Shown here piece after piece: positions 20,014-30,526 of a stretch of 64,000 bases of DNA; the first letter of the stretch is position 1; every line of letters starts with the position of its first letter. The notes beneath the pieces are model-generated. The model made no database searches and was not told the origin of the DNA. It worked only from the letters and a program-made list of their open reading frames with translations. Made by a program: the position numbers and the translations under genes. Origin of the DNA: Rhynchopus sp. YZ270_cl-10 (taxonomy: Eukaryota > Euglenozoa > Diplonemea > Diplonemida > Diplonemidae); the NCBI GenBank assembly GCA_964035575.1, contig OZ037933.1:558001-622000 (forward strand), read 5' to 3'.

Positions 20014-20856
20014 TCACCACTCAAGAAGCCCGTCAAGCCCGTACTTCACGAGAAGGCCTTCGTAGTACGGCTTGATGTCCTCAATGACCGGCACCGCGTC
20101 GGACTTGCTGTAAAGATCAAACTGGTTGAACTTGAGGACCCACTCCTTCAGGGAGTCATCCACCACGGGGTTTTCAAACTGCTTGTAGGCGCCCCCTGTG
20201 TGCCAGGGGTAGAATGAGTGGTAACGGATCATGGCAAGACCTTCTTCGGGGATCGAGCATTTGTTGTGCTTGAGGACTTGGTACATGTATTCATCGTGCC
20301 CCCAGGAGATGTTGAGGTTGTCGATGCCACAGCCGGGCTTGTAGATACCGTTGTCGGTGCTGTAGACGGGGTGGGTTGAGTCGGGGTTTTCGAAGAAGAA
20401 TTCGGGGAAGACAGACTCCTGGACGTGCTTGCAGCCTACAGCAAAGGTGTCGCCGACGACACACCATTGAGGCTCGCCCCAGATGGACATAATCTTGCCA
20501 AGGTCGTGGAGGAACCCAACCAGGTGGAACCAGTCGTACTTCTCGTCAGGGTAGCAAGAACGGATGCGCTCGGCAGTCTGGTAGTCGTGGAAGGAGTTTG
20601 GCAGCTCGTTGTCAGGGTCGCTGTCGTCAACGAGGTCGTCGAGCATCTCAATGACGGACATCACAGTGTGTTTACCGTGGTCAAACTTCAGCCACTTCGC
20701 CTTCTTCTCGGTGACAACATCCATCGTCATCTGCGAGTTGAGGGTGTGGTAGTTCTGCTGCACAATCTGCTGGCGCTTGCTGGTGTCATAATTGCGGAAG
20801 ATATCTCCGAAGGCGTTCTTCCCGGCCACAGCCTGCTCGGTCATGAGGATTCCCAT
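20014..20856 (-). CDS. MIOX: myo-inositol oxygenase
   Basis: This cytosolic di-iron enzyme cleaves myo-inositol with O2 to D-glucuronate, the first step of inositol catabolism. The single exon encodes 280 residues, close to the 285 of mammalian enzymes. The iron ligands of the mouse enzyme are matched by His90 (NSFHDYQTAE), His118-Asp119 (HLVGFLHDLGK), His187 (SWGHDEYMYQ), His213 (RYHSFYPWHTGGAY) and Asp247 (KFNQFDLYSK). The extreme N-terminus is short and variable, as in other protists. An AG acceptor lies 23 bases upstream of the ATG. The gene points the same way as its neighbours, 14-3-3 and PP2A. Nothing about it looks broken. Confidence 0.97.
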   Translation of the reverse strand: MGILMTEQAVAGKNAFGDIFRNYDTSKRQQIVQQNYHTLNSQMTMDVVTEKKAKWLKFDHGKHTVMSVIEMLDDLVDDSDPDNELPNSFHDYQTAERIRSCYPDEKYDWFHLVGFLHDLGKIMSIWGEPQWCVVGDTFAVGCKHVQESVFPEFFFENPDSTHPVYSTDNGIYKPGCGIDNLNISWGHDEYMYQVLKHNKCSIPEEGLAMIRYHSFYPWHTGGAYKQFENPVVDDSLKEWVLKFNQFDLYSKSDAVPVIEDIKPYYEGLLVKYGLDGLLEW

Positions 20857-20879
20857 GGTTGGCTCTGTGTTAGCTTTTT

Positions 20880-20897
20880 CTGAAAAAGGGGAAAGAG
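20880..20897 (-). promoter_or_regulatory. AG acceptor of MIOX
   Basis: The minus strand reads CTTTCCCCTTTTTCAG, then a 23-base leader and the ATG. It is a strong pyrimidine tract and a candidate spliced-leader site. Confidence 0.65.
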
Positions 20898-20899
20898 GA

Positions 20900-20935
20900 T
20901 TAAGATGATCCCAAGCTTCTCTGTAGCCGTGAAGT
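20900..20935 (+). repeat. R2 hairpin cassette (diverged)
   Basis: AAGATGATCCCAAGCTTCTC, just upstream of the MIOX acceptor. Confidence 0.45.
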
Positions 20936-21197
20936 AGATATATTATGTGGGAAAAGCGGCATTACACACAGCTTCTCAAAAGGGATAGGGGGAGGTAGGA
21001 GCAGAACCCGGTCTTTTCATTGGGGGCGGTCAAAAGAAAGGTTGGTTGCGTATATACCATGATAACAGAACAACTCGACTATTTGATGTTTACTGTGAAA
21101 CAAAAAACACCAGCAGTGGAACCAGCAATGCAGGCGTAAAAGCCTCTCTACCTTTAAGGGAAATGGGAGTTCCCTCGAAACCTCGGTCTCGAGAAGG

Positions 21198-22443
21198 CAG
21201 TGATGCAAGGTGGGTTTTTTTGCTGGGTTTTTTTGCGGGTTTTTTTGGGTTTTTTCAAAACCAGTTTTTTCGGGTTTTTATGGGTTTTTTGACTTTCTGG
21301 TTTTCGGTAGGGTATTCGTGAATTTTTAACACTGGCTGCATGCTTCCCAGCACACACAAGTGCATAGAAAAAATGCCTTGGAAAACATGCAATCTGTGGT
21401 GTTCAAAAGTGCAAAATTCCTTCGCCAATTGGTTTTTTGGGTGTTTGTTATACCTGGAGAATATGGTCAGATCACTCATCATACCACCTGTGGTATGGTC
21501 ACACACAGGTACCAGACCCCAAAAACACCACTTTTTCAGGCCATTTTTGACCTGAAAATCCAGTTCATACATAGGCACCAGCCAGTTTTACTGTATTAAT
21601 GTGGGCAGTGAAGCTGCCCAGCACGCACCCTCCATTTTCAGCCAAAAAAAGAGTGTGTCTTTGGACACCCACGGTAAAGGACAACAATGTGTATCGCCAC
21701 TATTCTGCCTCATTGCGGTACTAACCTGCATTTTTGGTGTTTTAGGCGGTGACCCAAATTTACAAAGAAAAAAACGAAAAAACCCACGAAATCTACACAA
21801 AAGTCTACAATACCACAACCCAAAACGCAACAAAATGTACGAAAATCAGGAAAACGCACAAAATCTTTAAAAAAATTCACAACATTGCACCGCTTTTTGG
21901 TTTGCGTGACGAAAGGAGCACGCGCGGGTCACACTCATTGCTCACCGAGAAGATGGTGCCACCGGGGGTTTTTGGGGTTTAAACGTGGGTTACGTGGTAC
22001 TGCAGTGGAACCACCCATGGTTCTGACACCGGAATCCCTACCTGGGTATGGACTCAAAAAACCCACCAAAAGAGGTGAAACTCCAGGTGAAAACGCCTGT
22101 TGTAGCTGTAGGTGCACACGTAACAGAAGGTTTATACACGTAAACTCATGACACTAAAATTCTTCAGAAACCGAAAAGAAACGTCTGACTTAGAAGTCAA
22201 TTTTAGGTGGTTAAACTCCACCAAAAAAAATGTCCGACCCCGCAATTTTTTCAGATCGCTCCGAAAATTCATATTTGCGATGTTTTGAGCAAAAAAAATC
22301 ACACTCCACGCCCCAAAAGCAAAATATAATGCGGTGGGTTTTTTTGGGTTTTTATGGGTTTTTTTTGGGTTTTTATGGGTTTTTTTGGTTTTTTTGGGTT
22401 TTTTGGGTTTTTTTGTTTGGGACCCTGGATTCCTGCATCACTG
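21198..22443. mobile_element. hAT-type transposon with target duplication (element E)
   Basis: The ends are CAGTGATGCA at 21198 and TGCATCACTG at 22443. The flanking octamers CGAGAAGG (21190-21197) and CGAGAAGA (22444-22451) match at seven of eight positions, an aged 8 bp target duplication. The subterminal GGGTTTTT stretches mirror each other and match 1604-1720. No transposase was found. Confidence 0.75.
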
Positions 22444-22449
22444 CGAGAA

Positions 22450-22452
<3 letters not shown>

Positions 22453-22486
<34 letters not shown>

Positions 22487-22487
22487 C
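22453..22487. repeat. G-run of about 35 bases
   Basis: An uninterrupted run of G just outside element E. Confidence 0.9.
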
Positions 22488-22489
22488 GG

Positions 22490-23283
22490 ATGAGACCGTA
22501 CTAGCGTTAGTTTTCGTTTCGGTCAACTGCATCCCTCTCAGCCCAATAAGCGTTAACTCATTGGGTGGAATCTGAGTGGAATTTTTCGGACAGGGAGCAA
22601 TATCAGCCCCGGATGAGTGGATGGGGGGAAAAGAGGGGGAAAAACACAGGAAAAAGAGAAGGAGAGAAGGAGAGAGAGACAGGCCACTTCTCATTGTATA
22701 TTCTAGATACGTTTCTTTGAAAACTTTTTTTTGAATTTTAGTGTAGACCCGAAAGAATGAGCTTCACTATATTTCTTTTGACCTCCCCCTCCCCACTGTT
22801 GGTACCACCCCTCCCCCCCTCCCCCCTTTCACCCTCAATACTATGTTTGGTGCTTTTTTTTTTTGTGTCTATTCTTTTCTTAAGAAAAGGGCTGGTTGAA
22901 GCACACAGAAATCGTCTATTAGAGACTCTTGTCCCCTCCGCCCCCCTTAATTCCACACTACAGCAGTGTTAAAAAGCACTGTGCCGCAGAGGTGGGGAGG
23001 AGAGCGTGAAAGGATAATGGAGAATGTATAAACAATGTACTGTTCAAAGAATACGGTACAAAAAATATACTCTCCAAACTTCAAAAATGGTTGTCATCAA
23101 TTGCAGGCATACTTCCGAACCCATTAGACGATGCCTCTCATGAAAAGCGCAAATACCCTTTAAAAAGGGGAAGGTATACTGTGCAGACACCAAACACTAT
23201 CATTTGTACGTCCCAAAAAGGGGAGGGAGGTTCGAACTGCGTCAGCCGCAGTCACAACTGACACCCAAATGAAGGGGTTGGGT
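22490..23283. other. gene-free stretch
   Basis: It contains a diverged R1-like cassette near 22718-22772, A/G-rich and C/T-rich tracts, and probably the 3' UTR of the PP2A gene on the minus strand. Confidence 0.45.
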
Positions 23284-25839
23284 CTACAGGAAGTAGTCTG
23301 GTGTGCTCCCCAGACGCATGTCCTGGCCTTCGACTCGTGTTGGTGCTGGGTCGAACTGGAAGAAAGATTTGTTCATGTGCTCGTCAACCTCCATTAGCGC
23401 AGCCTGTATTGTAATAGAGGGTTTGGTGTAGTTTGAAAATGCTTTTTGTTGTGTTTTGTACTCTTTGTTTTTGCTATTTTGTGTTCGTTTAGCTTTTTAG
23501 ATCCTTAACCAGGGTTTGGGGTATAAAGCGGTTTGACGTTTGATATTGTAATAAGTAGTCCGGGTATTGTACTTTCGCACTGCCGGGATTGTAATACAAA
23601 AATACCACCCGTGACAGTATACCTGAAAACGCGCAAAAAAAAATTGGGGGGGGTGGGTTTATTTTTTTTTTTGATAAAATGAATAGTTAAATTCTAGAAT
23701 GGGGGGAAACTCTTCTGCAGTCCCAACCCGACCTCCTTCCCATGATAATGGGGGCGGGGGAAAATGCAGAACCTTGTGATTCATGGATCGCTTCCAGCAA
23801 CACATTTTTTTGAACAAAAAGTAAACAACAAAACCCCTGAAGTACAGAAAGTGTGGAGCACAAAAGCAGACAGACAGACAGACAGACAAATTTCCTCGGG
23901 CCACACGATTCTTGGCAAATAATATTTTTTTGTTGGGACAAAAAAACAACGGTTTTTCTGTTGCACTCTGACATTATGATGATAGGAAAGGTGGGGTAGA
24001 ATGAAAAAAGTTGAAAAAAAAGGGGGTTTTTGATAAATAAATATTTTTTTTTGAATAGATAAAAGCAATAAATTACTTTTTATTTAAAACAAAAAGCACT
24101 CCGTATCCAAAACAAGGGGGCAGTCTGGGGACAAAAACAGATTTCTGTATTGGGGAGGGTGGGAGTGTTTTTCGCTAAAAGGTAGGATTAAAAGTAAAAG
24201 AAAATGATGTAAAACATCGGGTAGTCGGGTCCACTTGGAAAATACATAACTACATATAAGTAGTATATAAAGCACGTAGCCCTAAAAAGTACAAGGACCA
24301 AGAACCGACATGAACAGGGACCAAAGAGTCGTGGTGAATTCAAATAATGATCAGTTACCGAGAAACAACCACTGGTCGACAAACACTAGAAAAGGAAAAT
24401 CAGCTGAAAAGAAAACGAAAACGTGATATTCTAACTTGTATCTGGCGTAATAAAAAACGGCGTCCACGTATCATTGGTTGAGCGACGCTTGCCCAGATGA
24501 CCCGTACCAGGAGAATAAAATTACAAAGAAAAGGAAAATAACAAAATAAACGAATGAAAAATGAAAAAAAAGGGGGGGGGGGGAGAGGCAAAAGGCGGGG
24601 GAGGAGGGAGGAGTGCAGACCTGATTTCCGCATCGGTAGCAGTAGTTCGGTGCACTGAAGATGGTCACCACCTTTTGGTTATGGCACCAATTATATCCCT
24701 GTGTTGGTGTGCGTTATACATATCGGGGGGGGGGTTTTTTTTTGTGGGGCAAATCCGTCTTCCCGTAAATATTGGTTTGGAGTATTCCCTAAGTGGTTAT
24801 GGTACAAATGTGTGTGTTGTTTGAATTGGTTCTGGCTAATTCCTGTGCAATGTTCCCTGAAGACTGCGTCAATACGCAATACAACACACATAATAGTAGA
24901 GTTGAAATACAACCAGCCCTCTCGTAAACAGTGTACCTTTGGTACAATGACCGGGTGGACACCCAACCAATCCTACAATCCATTTCGTGGTTTGCATCTT
25001 ACCGGATAGGTAGAGCAATATTCCATCGCATTTTTTAAAAACCCTTCAACAATCCGTTGTCCCGCCCACAAAAAAAGAGGGAGGGGGAAAAGTTCACAAA
25101 CCTCCATCACCAACTGATGCGCCCGCGCAATCAGCGAGAGCCCGTTGTTGAGGTTGAACTGCGTGGTGATGTCCTCCCCGAAGGTGTATCCTGCGCCTCG
25201 TGGGGAGACACCCCAGCCGGCTTTGTCGTCTTCGTGTGGGTCTGACCAGAGCAGGTCACACATGGCACCTTCGTGTGGCGTCTCCTGCACACGCTCGAGC
25301 AGGCGGATGTTGTCCAGAGAGTCTATGTACGGCGACAGACCACCATGCAGGCAGAAGATCGACTGCGCCACCACTGCCGTCAGCGGCATGTAGTCAAACA
25401 AATCCGTAAACGCGACCCAGATCTGCGCACTCCCGTACTTCCTCAAACACTCATCGTAAAACCCATACACCTGCGTGATCTGGCGCGACTCATGGTTACC
25501 ACGCAGAATCGTGATGCGCTCGCGATACCGTATCTTCAATAGCAACAACAGCGACACGGTTTCGACGCTGTGGTAGCCACGGTCGACGTAGTCCCCCATG
25601 AAGAGGTAGTTTGTGTCGGGTGGGCGGCCCCCGATTTTAAATAGCTCTATTAAGTCGTGGAACTGCCCGTGAACATCGCCGCAGACGGTTACCGGTGCGT
25701 TCACCTCATGGACATTGGACTCAAGACTGAAAATATCGCGCGCACGGTCGCACAGCTTTGCTATCTGTGTCTCCGACAGCGGCACGCACTCCTTATACAC
25801 CTTGTCTATAAGGTGGTCCACATCGAAATCAGCGTCCAT
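23284..25839 (-). CDS. serine/threonine phosphatase 2A catalytic subunit, three exons
   Basis: PP2A-C is the metal-dependent phosphatase core of the PP2A holoenzyme. Exons on the minus strand are 25102-25839, 24621-24698 and 23284-23403. They join in phase across GT-AG introns of 403 and 1217 bp to give 311 residues (human 309). The metal-site motifs GDVHGQ, GDYVDRG and RGNHES are present, as are [13 protein letters not shown] in exon 2 and [21 protein letters not shown] in exon 3. The C-terminus TPDYFL is the PP2A tail that receives the carboxymethyl group, which separates it from PP4 and PP6. The frame is open upstream of the ATG, but an AG acceptor 22 bases before it sets the start. Confidence 0.96.
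23867..23886. repeat. CAGA microsatellite
   Basis: Five tandem CAGA units within PP2A intron 2. Confidence 0.8.
24895..25000 (+). repeat. R4 long cassette (family description)
   Basis: R4 reads GAAATACAAC, GCCCTCTCGT, AACAGTGTACCTTTGGTACA, ATGACCGGGTGGAC, then CCTACAATCCATTTCGTGG. A GTACC-TTT-GGTAC stem sits in the middle. The full-length partner is 13275-13392 and shorter copies are at 7857, 15975, 23596 and 52608. This copy lies in PP2A intron 1. Confidence 0.75.
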
Positions 25840-25861
25840 CCCTTTTGTGTACAAACCTTTT

Positions 25862-25885
25862 CTGGAAATAGATTTTGATAAAAAG
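25862..25885 (-). promoter_or_regulatory. AG acceptor of the PP2A gene
   Basis: The minus strand reads AAAATCTATTTCCAG, then a 22-base leader and the ATG. Confidence 0.55.
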
Positions 25886-25892
25886 GTTTGTG

Positions 25893-25965
25893 TAAATGGT
25901 GCCTCCGGGAGGGGATATTGACACGTCGCTGACAGGTCGTTGACCGACTTCCGAAAGCACCAGTA
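25893..25965 (+). repeat. R14 repeat, copy 1
   Basis: About 70 bp shared with 50600-50675: CTCCGGGAGGGG, GATATTGACACGTCGCTGAC, AGGTCGTTGACCGA and TTCCGAAAGCACCA. GGTGC and GCACC at the ends can pair. It lies directly upstream of the PP2A acceptor. Confidence 0.75.
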
Positions 25966-25999
25966 AAGTGTGTTAATATTCTGTTGATATTTTTTTTCC

Positions 26000-27319
26000 C
26001 ACAATAAGCTCCCAAAGAGGAAACCTCTGAAGCCAAAAAAAGACGTAAAGAATGAAATAAGGGAGGGGAATAAGGTTCTTTTTAAAACAAAGGTGCACTC
26101 CGTATCCAAAACGTCAAAAGCACAAAAAAATTCAAACATGCATAGAAGGGGAGGGCAAGATGGGGGAGGGAGAGAGAGGCCAGCTGGCCCACGAATAATG
26201 TTTCGTGTTGTTGTCTTGGCAATCACCAAGAGAGTTCTGATGTTGAGTAGACCCCCCGAAAGGGGGCGGGGAGCAGGCCCTGCAGGGTGCGGTAGTCAGC
26301 AAGATGCTAACCCTAGGGGTATGTCATAATTACGACACCCTCTGGGGTTGGCACTAACCAAAAAAAGAGAGGAAAATGCTTGGTTATAGACAACATAAAG
26401 TCGCCAGTCTAACTACCGACATATATTGTAACCTAGATTATAACAACCAAAAAAAAAAAACAAAAAAGAATTAGATTCATATACTTTCAGTTCACAGAAT
26501 TGAAAGTATTTGAGAGGGTCAATAACATGCACCCTTTTTTTTGGTTTTAGATTTTTATTTTTAACTCCCTCAAGGGGGAGCAAAAACATGCAAAAAAAAA
26601 AAGAAAAAAGAGAAGGGAAAAAAAAGACTGTCGCAAGGCATCTCGCGTGCAATAAGGTTGGAAATGACATTTTTTTTGAACGACGAGACGTGGTTCGTCC
26701 TCAACCCTTAGCAGCTAAACCTCTGCTCTTTATGAAAAACAGAGAGAAAGAAAAGAGCCTTCCCTTCGGTAGTCCCCGTACATAAGTGGCATTCACTTTT
26801 GTAAGGCTGACCCCCTGTATTTTTTTGTTAAAGTTCCCCTACTAAGCGTAGCTTTAAAGGAGAAATAGTTCTTCCGATACGGTCGCCAATCACCCCCTCC
26901 CCCTCCAACAGGGTAATTGGGCAGTCAACGAAAACCTTTATTCCTTTTACCGATCAGAGTTACTATTTTTTTTTTGATAAAACTTGGTACCCCCCGAGGG
27001 GGGGATTCATTATGTCTTTTTCTTTATGCTCAGTCTCCGTACTTCAGTTTTGAGTATTTATTGCTATACCCTTTACGGACGGAGGCTGTTCTTTTGTGAT
27101 TCATAGTGATTCTCTCTCCCACTGGTAACACATCATCCGATGCATACTGGCCGCAAATTGAAAACATGCTGAGCAGATCTTTCAAATGGAACTTCGAAAA
27201 ATGCTTGGATTTTGTGCAAGTGCATGGGAGTGTCAAAACAAACCGAAAACTTGCTTGGAAAAAAAAATTCACACAATATTTACAATGCAAAATAATAATG
27301 GATGAAATAAACTTAAACA
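26000..27319. other. gene-free stretch upstream of PP2A
   Basis: It holds an R18-type string (26837-26895, inverted match near 43735-43800) and A/T tracts. An open frame at 27106-27363 is compositionally plausible but has no recognised domain. No gene supported. Confidence 0.4.
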
Positions 27320-27490
27320 CTGATCACACGATAAAACCCATGGGGGAGGAGAGGTTGTGGTGAAACACACACAACACCTCGACCTGTTTGGGTGTGGAGT
27401 GGTCTCTGCAGCGCGGTTCGTCCCCCCCAGAACCGCAAAAGATGTGTTCAAAAATGCTTTTGCTTCTATTTCCTCCTTTCATTTCATGAG
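27320..27490 (+). repeat. R7 repeat, copy 1 (about 170 bp)
   Basis: It matches 38525-38695 nearly throughout: ACACGATAAAACCCATGGG, GAGTGGTCTCTGCAGC and TTTCATTTCATGAGGTG. A fragment lies at 15895-15965. Confidence 0.8.
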
Positions 27491-27649
27491 GTGACAAAAA
27501 AAAAAAAGTCCTAATAGAAAGCAAAAATTTGCACTCCGTACAATTTTGACAGCGACTGCGATATAAGGGATAATGAAAAATGCTCAAAAAAGTCCTTTGA
27601 GGAATTATTTGAGTAATGGGGAAAACAAAACGAAGAAAAAAAAAAAAAC

Positions 27650-27755
27650 GTGGGAACATTGAGGAAGGCAACTTCCTTTTTAGCCCCGCCGACTTCATTT
27701 TCTTGGAAGTTTCAGAACCGTACATGCTCCGTTCCCTAAAAAGGAATAGTAAAAA
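27650..27755 (-). repeat. R15 repeat, copy 2
   Basis: Inverted match of 15533-15640. Confidence 0.65.
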
Positions 27756-27825
27756 AAGGGGGGTGCCAACGAAGAAATAGGCCACATTTTCTGAATAATG
27801 ATTGTACTTCAGAATAAAAAAGAGT

Positions 27826-27955
27826 AGTTGAAACGCGCTGAAACGCAGCTCGGTCGAGTTCATGAAAAGGGTGGGGCGTGAGTGTTCCGTACTGCAAGAG
27901 AACGGAGGCGGTTCACAACCGCTCGGCAAGCCCGCGCGACTTCTTTATGGCCAGC
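27826..27955 (+). repeat. R12 repeat, copy 1
   Basis: The core GAGGCGGTTCACAACCGCTC forms a GCGGTT/AACCGC hairpin. The match continues at 54305-54395 (AAGAGAACG before it, GCGCGAC and TCTTTAT after it). The lead-in TTGAAACGCGCTGAAACGCAG recurs at 44298. Confidence 0.75.
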
Positions 27956-28105
27956 CTAAGCGACTGGCTATCAGTTTGGAGCGATAGTTACCGTGCAAAA
28001 ATCAGTGGGACCCTAAGGGAGGTCATTGCTCAGTTTGACAAACGCGCAACGTGCCATCCAATGCCGTCGCTTTGTGAGAGTGACTTGCCTTGTGGCATCA
28101 GATAA
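27949..28105 (+). other. unrecognised short open frame
   Basis: Directly after R12 the frame reads MASLSDWLSVWSDSYRAKIS and ends GIR-stop, about 52 residues. It is amphipathic and protein-like, but has no family, splice or leader evidence, and lies on the strand opposite to the gene array. It may be a small gene or chance. Confidence 0.2.
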
Positions 28106-28109
28106 CTCC

Positions 28110-29370
28110 TTATCAGGGAGCGAGAGGGGATGTTAAGGATTGCCAAATTTAAAAAAAAAAAAAAATAACAACTAAATAATTGATGTGCCCTCATCCCAAA
28201 ATAAAGTGTAATGTTCGTACTTCTTTTGTGATTATTTTGTGGTGTACTTTGGGGGGTTTGAGCGACACCAATTAAATAAAAAAAACAAATTTAAAAAGTA
28301 TACTTTACAATCAAAGACAGAAGCACAAAAACTCAAAAACTCATGATATCCTATTGAAAAAGGCCTGACAGATGAATGTACCTCTCGAGCACACACATCT
28401 GAAAAATGGTGTGCGCCAAAACGGGAAAAGTAACCAATACTTACTACATAACCCACTGAAAGTATCAAATGATTGGATTTCTTCTCTACAAGAACAAGGG
28501 GGGAGTTCGCACGACACCTACGTCCAATGTGTGTCACGTGCTCCTTCTTTGCGTCAGTAAGGACAGTGCACGCACCTTCTTGGAAAAAAAGGAACGACAC
28601 AAAAAAAAAAAAAATTGATTCACAAACTGGAATAATGTGATACCACTTGCTATCGCTTGTGACATGATATGATTCCACTCGCTTCGCTCATGAAGTTGAG
28701 TTCCAGTTTGTATCACCCGCCTGAAATAATGTTCACTTTATCTGATGAGATAAATAGTTAGCTTTTTCACTGAAGCTAAGGTGTCGGCTGCGATGTGTGA
28801 AGGAGAAAAGAAAAAAAGGGGAGGGGGGGGGGGGGGGTAAACAAAACCAGCGGGGCACGCACTGTCAGTCACTTCTATTTCCTAATTTGGCAAGTGGTAT
28901 TTTAAAATACCAATACCCTCCTCCACTTTACAGCATTGTGTCTAGCGAGGCTATGGTGTGCGACTACAGGCGTCAACACGCAGTCATTGGAAAGAGAAAA
29001 AAAGACTCGTTTTTTGTTGTGTCGATAATCGGCCTAAGGACCCGCTTGAGGAACCTAGGGCTCTGTGCTCAATGTTGGCCGAATCCTTTGTACTACGGAA
29101 GGTATAGACGCCAGCCGTCCTCTTGAAATATGGATTCCTGGATAAGACACTGACAGGGGTAGGCCAAACAAAAAACTCACAACAAACTCAAAAAAAATCT
29201 GAAAATATAGCAGAAGGGGTTGATCTGAACTAAACAAAAAACAAAAACAAAAAAAACCTGTACTTCATTGGTCCCCACCAATGAGGTCCTCCCCCCACAC
29301 AGTAAGGGAAAGGGTTCACCCTCTCCCAAACACACGTGATTTCCTATGGCACTCATACAAAAAATGTGAG
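28110..29370. other. gene-free stretch
   Basis: It holds an R3 cassette (28371-28400), a hairpin pair CACAAACTGGAAT (28621) / TTCCAGTTTGT (28700) and an R13 string (29013-29125). No exon seen. Confidence 0.45.
28371..28400 (+). repeat. R3 hairpin cassette
   Basis: CAGATGAATGTACCTCTCGA, then GCACACACA. Confidence 0.6.
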
Positions 29371-29374
29371 GCAG

Positions 29375-29803
29375 AATTGAGGAACACTCCGAATGGATCG
29401 AGGTGGATCTGAGCAACGCTGTACACGTTAAGATGGTAGCTGACCTCAGACAATTGTTTGTCTTGGCACTTGCCAAGGCACGGGAGCTGGCGGAAGCTCC
29501 TGCCGAGGATGAGGTGCCGACTCCAACGGAGGAGGTACAGGTGGTGTGCACCACCGACACTGACGCACCCCCGTCACCGAAGCGACCCCGGAAACCGACG
29601 CGCCCCCCCGACAGCAATTTGTTACATTGCGCTGTCTACAGCACAGAGCCGCCACGCGCTTTGTGTACGTTGGAAGGGTCGAGCCGCCTCTCAAGGCGGG
29701 TAAGACCAAGCCACCGCCACCACCGCCGCCCAACATCGGATTGGCTGCCCACATGACGCTATCATCGCAAATGATGGAATGGTGCCACTCAGGAATCACG
29801 TAG
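29375..29803 (+). pseudogene. coding-like segment split between two frames, unrecognised
   Basis: After GTGAGGCAG the plus strand reads IEEHSEWIEVDLSNAVHVKM and continues through ARELAEAPAEDEVP to a Pro-rich part. A second frame then looks coding, reading FVTLRCLQHRAATRFVYVGR, KTKPPPPPPPNIGLA and MMEWCHSGIT before a TAG at 29801. The two frames overlap around 29565-29610, where C-rich near-repeats (encoding DTDAPP and ETDAPP) occur. This could be a host gene with a frame break, a sequencing error in a C-run, or an exon with a missed junction. No upstream exon was found, and it runs against the direction of the array. Confidence 0.35.
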
Positions 29804-29814
29804 ATGTGTTTAGT

Positions 29815-29862
29815 ATAGTGGGGTGACTACACTAATACAACCATATTTTCAAAAAAAAACGA
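29815..29862 (-). repeat. R1 cassette
   Basis: TAGTATAGTGGGGTGACTAC, then ACTAATACAACC, then TTTTC and an A-run, just past the preceding coding-like segment. Confidence 0.65.
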
Positions 29863-29946
29863 TAGGAGCGAACCGTGCAGAGACGAACCAAATCAAAAGA
29901 CGTTGCAAAAAAGAAGAAAAAAAAAGGACAGAAAGAAAAAAAGAAT

Positions 29947-29993
29947 AATAAGATGAACCCGAAGCTCCTCGTTTGCTTAGTCACCTTTGCAAA
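29947..29993 (+). repeat. R2 hairpin cassette (family description)
   Basis: R2 reads ATAAGATGAACC, then a stem such as CTAAGC...GCTTAG around a loop containing CTCTCGT, then TCACCTT. Copies are at 7005, 14320, 16965, 20900 (diverged), here, 33752 and 51000. Each follows an A-rich run. R3 shares GATGAA and the CTCTCGT loop but has different arms. Confidence 0.7.
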
Positions 29994-30046
29994 AAGAAGA
30001 CAGTTGTTGCACAGTGCGCAAATGCCTTGTCAGAGGCGTGGAAAGA

Positions 30047-30095
30047 AGTGAAGCTGATGGTGTAAACGCCTCTGGGGCGTTTGTCACTGTCAACA
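30047..30095 (+). repeat. R5 cassette, 5' part
   Basis: GTGAAGCTGATGGTGTAAACG, then a CGCC..GGGGCG hairpin. Confidence 0.5.
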
Positions 30096-30104
30096 CCAAG
30101 AAAG

Positions 30105-30160
30105 TGAAGTTATTGATGCAGACACTCCTCCGATGCCAGCCCTGAATGAAAGCACAATAA
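30105..30160 (+). repeat. R6 fragment
   Basis: Diverged R6: ATGCAGACACTCCTCCGATG, then CCAGCC and TGAATGAAAGCACAA. Confidence 0.5.
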
Positions 30161-30173
30161 ATAATTTTTTTTG

Positions 30174-30207
30174 TAAGATGAATGTGCCTCTCGTGCACAT
30201 TCAAACA
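30174..30207 (+). repeat. R3 hairpin cassette (family description)
   Basis: AAGATGAATGTGCCTCTCGT, then GCACATTCA. TGTGC and GCACA pair around CTCTCGT. Other copies are at 14027, 18240, 28371, 39338 and 52832. In the copies TGTAC or TGTGC faces GTGCACA-like arms, so most arm changes keep pairing or allow G-U pairs. Confidence 0.65.
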
Positions 30208-30526
30208 AAAGAAAAGAGAGGTCAGTCGGACGCGCCTCAGCCACTCACAACACATGACGTGAATAGCTAGCACCATCAGATCAAAAATAAGATTAGAAAA
30301 ACGCAGACTAACGTTGCAATACAAAACCCCAGCAAGCCTTGTGCGGAACACTCTCCACGCCCCGTAACACTAGACCACACAAAAACCCCTCAAAGAAATA
30401 CTCGAAAAAAAGAAGGAGAAAAAAATGTCTTGACATGAAAAGCGCTCATGCGACAGGGTTTCTTCGTGTGTGACCAGAACTGTACTGCAACCACTTCCCC
30501 ACTAAACAAAGAAGACTATAAGCAAA

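Noticed and set aside
26917-27363. Open frames upstream of R7
   Set aside because: Residue use is partly protein-like, but there is no domain match or splice context and the frame runs into a repeat.
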